Positions 1-6,836 of a stretch of DNA of 64,000 nucleotides are shown here, in pieces. Position 1 is the first letter of the stretch. Every line of letters starts with the position of its first letter. The notes beneath the pieces are model-generated. The model was not told the DNA's origin, did no database searches, and was given only the letters and a program-made list of their open reading frames with translations. Both the position numbers and the translations under genes were made by a program. Source of the DNA: Limimonas halophila (GTDB taxonomy: Bacteria > Pseudomonadota > Alphaproteobacteria > Kiloniellales > Rhodovibrionaceae); NCBI RefSeq assembly GCF_900100655.1, contig NZ_FNCE01000005.1:124001-188000 (forward strand), in the 5' to 3' direction.

Positions 1-906
1 ATGACGGTGGAGATCAACGAGGGCCGCGGCTGCGGGCCGCAGAAGGACCACATCCACCTCAACCTTATGCACCTCGACCCCGAGGTCATCGATCAGCGCC
101 TGCCCGGCATCGCGGAAACGGCGAAGATCTTCGCCGGCGTGGACGTGAAGCAGGAGCCCATCCCGGTGCTGCCGACGTGCCACTACAACATGGGCGGCAT
201 CCCCACGAACTATCAGGGCGAGGTGCTGACCAAGCTGAACGGCAACCCGGACAGCGTGGTCCCCGGCCTCATGGCCGTGGGCGAGGCGGCGTGCGTCTCC
301 GTCCACGGCGCCAACCGGCTGGGCTCCAACTCCCTGCTGGACCTCGTGGTGTTCGGGCGCTCGGCGGCTCAGCGCGCGGCGGAGAAGACCGCGCGCGGCG
401 AGGCGCACAAGCCGCTGCCCTCGGATCAGGCCGAGCCGACGCTGTCGCGCCTGGACGGCTTCCGCAACGCCCAGGGCGGCACGCCCACAGCCGAGCTGCG
501 CCTGGAGATGCAGAAGACGATGCAGAGCAACTGCGCCGTCTTTCGCACCGGCGACATCCTGGCCGAGGGCAAGACCAAGCTGGGCCAGTGCTGGAACAAG
601 CGCGGCGACATCTCGGTCACCGACCGCTCGATGATCTGGAACTCGGACCTCGTGGAGACGCTGGAGCTGGACAACCTGCTCTCGCAGGCGATGGTGACCG
701 TGGCCTCCGCGGAAGCGCGCACCGAAAGCCGCGGCGCCCACGCGCGCGAGGACTATCCCGAGCGCGACGACGACAATTGGATGAAGCACACGATCGGCTG
801 GCTGGATCAGGAGAAGGGCACGGTCACGCTCGACGAGCGGCCTGTCCACATGCAGCCGCTGAGCAACCAGGTGCAGCACATCCCGCCCAAGGCGCGCGTC
901 TACTAA
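1..906 (+). CDS. sdhA: Succinate dehydrogenase flavoprotein subunit, C-terminal part
   Basis: This is the 3' half of SdhA, the FAD subunit that oxidises succinate to fumarate at the inner face of the cytoplasmic membrane (complex II, TCA cycle). The gene begins before the window, so the N-terminal FAD-binding region is missing; about 301 residues remain. Visible family signatures are [11 protein letters not shown] near residue 60 (substrate-side His/Arg region), [18 protein letters not shown] around residue 90 and [12 protein letters not shown] just after it, then the helical C-terminal domain. It ends in TAA, and sdhB starts 47 bp later on the same strand, so the two are co-transcribed. The family assignment is certain; only the upstream end is unseen. 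Confidence 0.97.
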   Translation: MTVEINEGRGCGPQKDHIHLNLMHLDPEVIDQRLPGIAETAKIFAGVDVKQEPIPVLPTCHYNMGGIPTNYQGEVLTKLNGNPDSVVPGLMAVGEAACVSVHGANRLGSNSLLDLVVFGRSAAQRAAEKTARGEAHKPLPSDQAEPTLSRLDGFRNAQGGTPTAELRLEMQKTMQSNCAVFRTGDILAEGKTKLGQCWNKRGDISVTDRSMIWNSDLVETLELDNLLSQAMVTVASAEARTESRGAHAREDYPERDDDNWMKHTIGWLDQEKGTVTLDERPVHMQPLSNQVQHIPPKARVY

Positions 907-953
907 GACGCCGCCGAGGGGCGCACGGAAGAACAGGAACGGGCGAGGCGAGC

Positions 954-1730
954 ATGGTCGAATTCGCGCTGCCGCGGAACTCGAAGGTCAAGGAAGGCAA
1001 GACCTGGCCGGCGCCGGCGAACGCCACGCGCCCCAAGACGTTCCGCATCTACCGCTGGGACCCGGATTCCGGCGACAACCCGCGCGTCGACAAATACACC
1101 ATCGACCTGGATGACTGCCGGCCGATGGTTCTCGACGCCGTCATCAAGATCAAGAACGAGATCGACCCCACGCTCACCTTCCGCCGCTCCTGCCGCGAGG
1201 GCGTGTGCGGCTCCTGCGCCTTCAACATCAACGGGCGCAACACCCTGGCCTGCATCACGCCGATCGAGGAAACCGACCGCGACGTGAAGATCTACCCGCT
1301 GCCGCACATGCCGGTGATCAAGGATCTCGTCCCGGACCTCACGGACGCCTACGCGCAGTACGCCGCGATCGAGCCGTGGCTGAAAACCGACACCCCCGCG
1401 CCCCAGCGCGAGCGCCTGCAATCGCCCGAGGACCGCGCCAAGCTCGACGGCCTGTGGGAGTGCATCCTGTGCTTCTGCTGCACCACCTCCTGCCCGAGCT
1501 ACTGGTGGAACGGCGACAAATACCTCGGCCCCGCCGTGCTGCTCCAGGCCTACCGCTGGATCGCCGACAGCCGCGACGAATACACCGGCGAGCGCCTGGA
1601 CGAACTGGAAGACCCCTTCCGCCTCTACCGCTGCCACACCATCATGAACTGCACCCGCACCTGCCCCAAACACCTGAACCCCGCCAAGGCCATCTCGAAC
1701 ATCAAGCAATTGATGGTCGAGAGAACCTGA
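954..1730 (+). CDS. sdhB: Succinate dehydrogenase iron-sulfur subunit
   Basis: This is SdhB (258 aa), the electron-transfer subunit that passes electrons from SdhA to ubiquinone. The ATG at 954 is chosen because the protein then has the normal family length; the open frame extends far upstream only because it shadows sdhA. All three Fe-S cluster motifs are present: the [2Fe-2S] set C80, C85, C88 and C100 (CREGVCGSC), the [4Fe-4S] set C170, C173, C176 and C237, and the [3Fe-4S] set C180, C227 and C233. It is the last gene of the sdh operon here; the membrane subunits sdhC and sdhD must lie upstream of the window. A hairpin at 1739-1758 follows the stop codon. Confidence 0.98.
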   Translation: MVEFALPRNSKVKEGKTWPAPANATRPKTFRIYRWDPDSGDNPRVDKYTIDLDDCRPMVLDAVIKIKNEIDPTLTFRRSCREGVCGSCAFNINGRNTLACITPIEETDRDVKIYPLPHMPVIKDLVPDLTDAYAQYAAIEPWLKTDTPAPQRERLQSPEDRAKLDGLWECILCFCCTTSCPSYWWNGDKYLGPAVLLQAYRWIADSRDEYTGERLDELEDPFRLYRCHTIMNCTRTCPKHLNPAKAISNIKQLMVERT

Positions 1731-1738
1731 GGGCAGGC

Positions 1739-1758
1739 TGAAACATGAGGATGTTTCA
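1739..1758 (+). terminator. Stem-loop after sdhB
   Basis: TGAAACAT (1739-1746) and ATGTTTCA (1751-1758) form a perfect 8-bp stem with a GAGG loop, eight bases after the sdhB stop. No clear T-run follows, so it may be an mRNA 3'-end stabiliser or a factor-dependent terminator rather than a classical intrinsic one. Confidence 0.5.
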
Positions 1759-1908
1759 TCCCGTCAGTCAGTCGACACCGGCGTCTGGCTGAGATGAAGG
1801 TGCCTATCTTGGGAAAGGTATCGATAATGTGCATTGTGAAATGCGCGACTTTGCGCCGATCATAGATACTTAATTGGGTTAAAAGTTTTTCTGTGTTGGG
1901 TTTTCGGC

Positions 1909-2808
1909 ATGATGTCCTCTGCTGATTCTTTCCATCGTTGGACTCCACGGCTCGAACAGTCACGTGCACGCATTCGGTTCGAGCAATATCATAATGAGTT
2001 GAACAATATGTATTGGGCGTCAGTGTCCGCATCAGAATTCGCGGACTATAAAGCACGCCATGCCGACCAAGTTTCGAACGCGCATGATATCTTTTGCGTG
2101 TCTGGAGGAAACGCCCGCCGAGTCCCGCGCGATATCGACAACTGGAGAGCAAGTTTCAGCAATTTCAAGAAATGGCTAAGACTGTCATGCTTGGTCATGG
2201 CCCACTCATATTTTGAAACATATATGAGGAATATTATATCATTAGCACTTTACTCTGATCCTGGGATTCATTTCAATAAACCAAAATTAATTGATGGGAT
2301 AAATCTCGTTAAATATGGCGGTTCTTTAGATGTTGAAGATTCCGTCAAGAGGCTCGTCAAAGGAGCCTGGGAAGATCGGATTATGAATTATGAAGCTCTA
2401 TTCTCGAGAGCTCCTGATAAAGTTAAGAATAACCAAGAGAAGCTTGATGAATTAAGAAAGAAAAGAAACCGAGTGGCGCATCATTTTGGTAGGATGGAAA
2501 ACGTAACTGATAAGCTAATCGATATTGAAAGCGGAAGTGCTGAAGGAATAAGCGAGGAAAACCTTAAGCGTGCGCTAGAATTATTTGGTGCCTTGGTCGC
2601 CGATTTTGACCAACAGCTAATGGAGAATCACATTGGTTCTTTTGAAGATATTTGGAACTTTTGCGAATTCAAGAACGAGTTTTGGCGGCGCTATGGTAGA
2701 ACAACAATCGAGCCGGCAGAGTTCAAAAACGAGCTTTATAGAAAAACAAAAATTCGACCTAATATTTCATATTGCCGTCATCTTATCGCATATTATGAAT
2801 CAATCTAA
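1909..2808 (+). CDS. HEPN-like protein on an AT-rich island
   Basis: This is a 299-aa soluble, mostly helical protein of no family I can name with certainty. Residues 186-192 read RNRVAHH, which contains the R-x4-H signature (R186, H191) of HEPN-superfamily nucleases, preceded by a charged helix (KLDELRKK). HEPN proteins are commonly metal-independent RNases in toxin-antitoxin and phage-defence modules, so an RNA-cleaving role is a reasonable inference but is not shown. The DNA is much richer in A and T than the flanking sdhB and tesA regions and uses codons rare in the neighbours (ATA, TTA, AGA), which suggests recent transfer. No good Shine-Dalgarno precedes the ATG; ATG 1912 is an alternative. 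A second AT-rich gene follows on the same strand. Confidence 0.75.
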   Translation: MMSSADSFHRWTPRLEQSRARIRFEQYHNELNNMYWASVSASEFADYKARHADQVSNAHDIFCVSGGNARRVPRDIDNWRASFSNFKKWLRLSCLVMAHSYFETYMRNIISLALYSDPGIHFNKPKLIDGINLVKYGGSLDVEDSVKRLVKGAWEDRIMNYEALFSRAPDKVKNNQEKLDELRKKRNRVAHHFGRMENVTDKLIDIESGSAEGISEENLKRALELFGALVADFDQQLMENHIGSFEDIWNFCEFKNEFWRRYGRTTIEPAEFKNELYRKTKIRPNISYCRHLIAYYESI

Positions 2809-2973
2809 TTGAACTCGACGCAACGACGTGCCGCATAAGGCTGCATGCTGACTCAACGCCGGCTCCCTAACGATCTATAGGTACGAGAAGGTGCCGTGCT
2901 GCGTGGGCCGTGCCTTCCTAGCGTCCTACCCGTCGCTTGCCAACTCCTGCGTGTGCATGCCACATGTGCCAGC

Positions 2974-4014
2974 ATGTCGCGCTGGTCATTTATCGTCTTT
3001 TGGTTTCTCGCCGGGGCGCTCGGCACTGCTGGCTCGTTCGGCTGTCCGGTAACCTGGGCCGAGCTTTCCGGAATGTTCGAGGTCTCATGGGTGCCGCTGG
3101 GTATCGTGGCCGCCGCCCTGCTTCTTCTCGGCGTCGGCATCTGGGGAGATTCCGAACACTCTCGTGCATATGGAAACCCTGATGTCGATGCCAGTGGTGC
3201 CAATGCATCGCGATCTTCAAACGGAAATGCTCAAGCCTTGCCGCGGCCTTGGTGGCAATGGAAGCTTGCTCTTGTGTGTCGCAGCCTCGTCCCGGCTGGG
3301 CCGAAACACATCGGCTGGGCTGTTGGTTTGGCCGCCTCTGGTGGGTTCGCGGTTGTCCTTATTCCGCCGGTGATGCGGGAGCCCAACCAATGGCAACAGG
3401 CGATTGGAGCAGTGATTGGGTTTCTTGGCCTTGCCGCCGCGGCGCTTTTGAATGCGAAGTTTGAGCGGCAGCGTGATGATCGAAACGACGCCAAGCATGC
3501 TGATGCGATCAGGCAGGTTTTTATGGCGGAGTTGTTCCGTTTACAGGAGATGGAACGGAATATATACGATCCTGGACTGGATATAGATAAAGAGAATACG
3601 CCAATCGAAGAGTACAGAAGACGCTTACAAGAGGCTATTTCTGAATGGTTGCGCAACCTTAACACCCCTATTTACAAACAGTATCAAGATCGACTAGATT
3701 CATTATCGGCTATAGAATGCAAATATGTATTGGAATTTTATAACTTTCTCGAAAAAGCGAGGCGGTCGGTCAATGAATGTAAGCAAAATATAAAAACTCT
3801 GGACAAGCAAAACTACACAGAACAGGAGAACCGAAAAGCCTTAAACGAATTATATAATGAAATATTGACAAGTTCCATATTTGATCGTGCGAAAGAAACT
3901 CGAAATAAAATCGAAGAAAATGGGAGAGAAATAGTACCAATGACAACGCAGTATGCGATGGATGTTTTTCCAAATCCTAACCAGAAGGGCGAGTCTGCGA
4001 CGTCAGAGCAATAG
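2974..4014 (+). CDS. Four-TM membrane protein with helical cytoplasmic tail
   Basis: This hypothetical membrane protein has 346 aa from the ATG at 2974; a GTG at 2896 with an AGAAGG just upstream is the alternative and adds 26 residues. Hydrophobic segments lie at about residues 2-22, 42-58, 110-132 and 142-161 (numbered from the ATG). A basic stretch (KFERQRDDRNDAKHAD) and about 180 residues of charged, coiled-coil-like helix follow. The N-terminal half has GC-rich codons, whereas everything after about 3480 is AT-rich like the HEPN-like gene upstream. I recognise no catalytic motif. Its place behind a HEPN-like gene on an atypical island suggests, without proof, that the two form one module in which this protein is a membrane-anchored partner. 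Confidence 0.7.
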   Translation: MSRWSFIVFWFLAGALGTAGSFGCPVTWAELSGMFEVSWVPLGIVAAALLLLGVGIWGDSEHSRAYGNPDVDASGANASRSSNGNAQALPRPWWQWKLALVCRSLVPAGPKHIGWAVGLAASGGFAVVLIPPVMREPNQWQQAIGAVIGFLGLAAAALLNAKFERQRDDRNDAKHADAIRQVFMAELFRLQEMERNIYDPGLDIDKENTPIEEYRRRLQEAISEWLRNLNTPIYKQYQDRLDSLSAIECKYVLEFYNFLEKARRSVNECKQNIKTLDKQNYTEQENRKALNELYNEILTSSIFDRAKETRNKIEENGREIVPMTTQYAMDVFPNPNQKGESATSEQ

Positions 4015-4053
4015 GCCGGCCTCGCGCGCCATAAGGCGTGTATGCCGCCGAGC

Positions 4054-4088
4054 GTGCGGCGCCTTGCGGCCCGTTGGGCCGCGAAGGT
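4054..4088 (+). repeat. 35-bp direct repeat, copy 1
   Basis: This 35-bp sequence recurs at 4266-4300 with 33 of 35 bases identical. Its core, GCGGCCC-GTT-GGGCCGC, folds into a GC-rich hairpin. The stretch 4015-4501 (487 bp) contains no gene I can support; it holds these repeats, a shorter tandem repeat and one further hairpin. Confidence 0.8.
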
Positions 4089-4116
4089 ACCTGACAGTTG
4101 AGGAAGGTACCTGACA
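4083..4116 (+). repeat. Tandem 14-bp repeat GAAGGTACCTGACA
   Basis: GAAGGTACCTGACA occurs at 4083-4096 and again at 4103-4116, a 20-bp period. The first copy runs directly out of the 35-bp repeat. It resembles the end of a mobile element, but no transposase lies nearby. Confidence 0.7.
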
Positions 4117-4149
4117 ATCGAGCCATTGGGCTCCGCCGCCGGACTCGTC

Positions 4150-4173
4150 ATTGCAAGACCCCGATCTTGCAAT
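4150..4173. repeat. Perfect 9-bp hairpin
   Basis: ATTGCAAGA (4150-4158) and TCTTGCAAT (4165-4173) are exact reverse complements around a CCCCGA loop. No T-run follows on either strand, so it is not an obvious terminator. Confidence 0.6.
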
Positions 4174-4265
4174 CCAGCCAATCCGCGCGGTCGCGCTTCG
4201 GAAGCTGCCGGACCGTGTTCCGACCCAAGGGCCTGACCGACCCCACCAACCGCGAAGCCGTCGGT

Positions 4266-4300
4266 GTGCGGCGCCTTGCGGCCCGATGGGCCGCGAAGGC
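4266..4300 (+). repeat. 35-bp direct repeat, copy 2
   Basis: This is the second copy of the repeat at 4054-4088, differing at two bases (GAT for GTT in the loop, and the last base). Further on, 4338-4361 and 4411-4434 also resemble each other (both carry GCCCCCAG-TCCC-AGAC), so the whole stretch looks built from decayed duplications. Confidence 0.8.
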
Positions 4301-4501
4301 GCCCGACAAGCCGGGCGTCCGCTGACCGGTCACGCTGGACAAGCCCCCAGGTCCCAAGACAGCCGCAGCCGTCGCGTTTGGATGGCGTCCATACGCAGAC
4401 CGGGCCTGTTGACAGGCCCCCAGTTCCCTAGACCGTAGCGGGCGGTAGAGATGTGTCTGCATGCGCTTCCTGACAGACACCATGGAACAAGTGTTGTTCC
4501 C

Positions 4502-5272
4502 TCACTGGGCCGTGTAGCCGCCGTCGATGACGAGTTCGCTGCCGGTCATGAACTTGGCGTCGTCGGAGGCGAGGAAGGCGATGCCGGCGGCAATGTCCTC
4601 GGGCTCGCCGACGTGGCCGATGGGGTGGCGGGAGTCCAGCTCCTTGCGGAACGCCTCGACGCCCTGGGGCGAGTTCTTGCCCAGGTCCTCGACCAGCGGC
4701 GTCCAGATGAAGCCGGGGTGGACGGAGTTCACGCGGATCTTGTCCTTGGCGTAGAAGAGGGCGTCGGTCTTGGTCATCTCGCGCACGGCGCCCTTGGAGG
4801 CGTGGTAGGGCGGGATGTCGCGCGCGCCGATGATGCCGTAGATCGAGGACAGGTTGATGATGCTGCCGCCGCCATTGGCGCGCATGTGCCCGACGGCGTG
4901 CTTGGTGCAGTAGAAGACGCCGTTGACGTTCACGTTGATGACGGTGTTCCAGTCCTCGGCGCTGATTTCGTGCGGCTCGGCGTTGATGCCGGCGATGCCG
5001 GCGTTGTTGACCATCGTGTCCAGGCGGCCCCAGGTGTCCACCACCTCGGCGAGGACGCGGGCGACGGCATTCTCGTCGGTGACGTCGAGGCGCCAGTAGG
5101 CGGCCGTGCCGCCGGCCTTCTCGATGGCGTCCACGACCTGCCGGCCGGCGTCGTCGGCCACGTCGGTGACGGCGACCTTGGCGCCCTCGCGCGCCAGGCG
5201 CTCGCAGGCGGCGGCGCCGATGCCCTTCGCGCCGCCGGTGACGACGGCGACTTGGCCGGTAAGGCGGTTCAT
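4502..5272 (-). CDS. Short-chain dehydrogenase/reductase (SDR)
   Basis: This is a 256-aa classical SDR, an NAD(P)-dependent oxidoreductase of the cytosol. It has the cofactor motif TGGAKGIG at residues 12-19, NNAG near residue 90, a catalytic serine in NLSSIYG, and the Tyr-x3-Lys pair Y156 and K160 in YHASK. The C-terminal GSELVIDGGYTAQ is typical of the glucose-1-dehydrogenase / 3-oxoacyl-ACP reductase-like branch. The aspartate in VTDVAD at the end of the second strand suggests a preference for NAD over NADP. The substrate cannot be told from sequence. It lies downstream of tesA on the same strand, separated by 90 bp that form an imperfect hairpin, so co-transcription is uncertain. Confidence 0.93.
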   Translation of the reverse strand: MNRLTGQVAVVTGGAKGIGAAACERLAREGAKVAVTDVADDAGRQVVDAIEKAGGTAAYWRLDVTDENAVARVLAEVVDTWGRLDTMVNNAGIAGINAEPHEISAEDWNTVINVNVNGVFYCTKHAVGHMRANGGGSIINLSSIYGIIGARDIPPYHASKGAVREMTKTDALFYAKDKIRVNSVHPGFIWTPLVEDLGKNSPQGVEAFRKELDSRHPIGHVGEPEDIAAGIAFLASDDAKFMTGSELVIDGGYTAQ

Positions 5273-5276
5273 GGCG

Positions 5277-5364
5277 GACCTCCATTCGGTGTGACGCGGC
5301 GAGCCTGCCCGCGATGCTGCACCGCGGCATTGATGCAGCGCAACTACCCCGAATGGCGGAGGTC
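5277..5364 (-). terminator. Imperfect long stem-loop between tesA and the SDR gene
   Basis: GACCTCCATTCGG at 5277-5289 pairs with CCGAATGG (5349-5356) plus AGGTC (5360-5364), leaving a three-base bulge. Inside it, GCTGCA (5316-5321) pairs with TGCAGC (5334-5339). It begins at the tesA stop codon, so it may attenuate read-through into the SDR gene. No T-run is seen. Confidence 0.4.
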
Positions 5365-6001
5365 AGCTTCCGGACGCGTCCCGCGCCCGCGCCAGCAGCT
5401 TTTTCACCTTGGGCAGCATGTTCTCGACGATGACGCGCACGCCCTCGGCGTTGGGGTGGATGCCGTCATCCTGGTTCAGCGCCGGCTTTTGCGCCACGCC
5501 CTTGAGGAAGAAGGGATAGAAGACGGCGCCGTGCTTCTCCGCCAGCTCGGGATAGATGGCATCGAAGCGCGCGACGTAGTTCTCGCCCAGGTTGCGCGGC
5601 GCCTTCATCCCGGCCAGCAGCGTCGGCAGGTCCTGTTCGGTCAGCCGGCCCAGGATGGCGTCCAGGTTGCGGCGCGTGACGGCGGGATCGATGCCGCGCA
5701 GGGCGTCGTTGGCGCCCAGCACCACGATCACGGCATCCGTGCGCGGGCGCACCACCCAATCCAGGCGCGAGCGTCCGGCTTCCGTGGTGTCGCCGGAGCT
5801 GCCCGCGTTGGTGACGCGCACCGCGTGCCCGGCTTCGCGCAGCGCCGCTTCCAGCTGGTCGGGAAAGGTCTTGCCCTCGGCCAGGCCGTAGCCGTGGACG
5901 AGGCTGTCGCCGAAGGCGAGCAGGCGCAGCGGCTCGGCGGCGGCCGGGGCAGCGGCCAGGAGCGCCAGCGCGGCGGCTAGGACGGCGAGCGGGCGACGCA
6001 T
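5363..6001 (-). CDS. tesA: Periplasmic GDSL lipase / acyl-CoA thioesterase I-like arylesterase
   Basis: This is a 212-aa SGNH-fold hydrolase. The ATG at 6001 is chosen because it starts a clear signal peptide (MRRPLAVLAAALALLAAAPAAA, cleavage about residue 22-23); the frame is open further upstream without coding signs. The four SGNH blocks are present: GDSL with nucleophile S33, SGDTT, GAND and DGIHP with the catalytic Asp/His. The family cleaves acyl esters and acyl-CoA in the periplasm. It is divergent from ybbA-ybbP, the same arrangement as tesA / ybbA-ybbP in E. coli, which supports orthology. The divergent promoters must sit in the 139 bp between 6002 and 6140. Confidence 0.93.
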   Translation of the reverse strand: MRRPLAVLAAALALLAAAPAAAEPLRLLAFGDSLVHGYGLAEGKTFPDQLEAALREAGHAVRVTNAGSSGDTTEAGRSRLDWVVRPRTDAVIVVLGANDALRGIDPAVTRRNLDAILGRLTEQDLPTLLAGMKAPRNLGENYVARFDAIYPELAEKHGAVFYPFFLKGVAQKPALNQDDGIHPNAEGVRVIVENMLPKVKKLLARARDASGS

Positions 6002-6140
6002 TGGTTCGACTCCATCGGGTGAGATGCGAAGGATTTCGGCGTGCGCCGGTTGCGCGGCAAGACGGCGCGGGTTCATTGATCGCGCGCGCCGTGCGCCAAC
6101 ATCCCTGTCCGGCGCCGTCATCCACCACGCGAGTCCCGCG

Positions 6141-6836
6141 ATGATCGATCTCGACACCGTGCATCTGACGCTGCCCAGCCAGGCCGGGCCGGTCCACATC
6201 CTCAAGGGCATCGACCTGCGCGTGGACGGGGGCGAAACCGTCAGCGTCGTCGGCCCCTCGGGCTCCGGCAAGTCGTCGATGATGATGATCGTGGGCGGGC
6301 TGGAACGCCAGACGGCCGGGTTCGTCCACGTGGCGGACCACGACCTCTCGGCGCTGGACGAGGACGGCCTCGCGCGCTTCCGGCGCGAGAACGTCGGCAT
6401 CGTGTTTCAGGACTTCCACCTCATCCCGACGATGACGGCGTTGGAAAACGTCGCCATGCCGCTGGAGTTCGCGGGCCGGCGCGACGCCTTCGACCGCGCG
6501 GCGGACGCGCTGGACCAGGCGGGCCTGGGCGCGCGGCTGTCCCACTATCCCGGCCAGCTTTCGGGCGGCGAGCAGCAGCGCACCGCCCTGGCGCGCGCCT
6601 TCGCCACGCGCCCCAAGCTGCTCCTGGCCGACGAGCCCACGGGCAACCTGGACGGCGCGACCGGCGAACACGTCATGCAGCTCCTGTTCGGCCTGTGCCG
6701 CGACCACGGCTCGACGCTGATGCTCATCACCCACGACATGAGCCTCGCCGGGCGCTGCGACCGCACCGTGGAGCTGGTGGACGGCACCATCCGCGCGGAC
6801 CGCCGGGCGGCGACGGCGGCGCGGGCGACGGCATGA
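6141..6836 (+). CDS. ybbA: ABC transporter ATP-binding protein YbbA (LolD-like)
   Basis: This is a 231-aa ATPase of the MacB/LolD group. It shows Walker A GPSGSGKSS, the Q-loop VFQDFHLIP, the signature LSGGEQQRTALARA, Walker B LLLADEPTGNLD and the H-loop LITHD. The ATG at 6141 gives the normal family length; the frame is open for another 39 codons upstream, but those codons look non-coding. It overlaps ybbP by 4 bp (ATGA) and pairs with it as one transporter. In E. coli the pair neighbours tesA, as here. Its physiological substrate is not established; a role in handling lipid-like compounds together with TesA is inferred from context only. Confidence 0.95.
   Translation: MIDLDTVHLTLPSQAGPVHILKGIDLRVDGGETVSVVGPSGSGKSSMMMIVGGLERQTAGFVHVADHDLSALDEDGLARFRRENVGIVFQDFHLIPTMTALENVAMPLEFAGRRDAFDRAADALDQAGLGARLSHYPGQLSGGEQQRTALARAFATRPKLLLADEPTGNLDGATGEHVMQLLFGLCRDHGSTLMLITHDMSLAGRCDRTVELVDGTIRADRRAATAARATA

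Noticed and set aside
177-953. An N-terminal extension of SdhB by 259 residues
   Set aside because: It lies in an alternative frame of sdhA; SdhB has its usual length from ATG 954.
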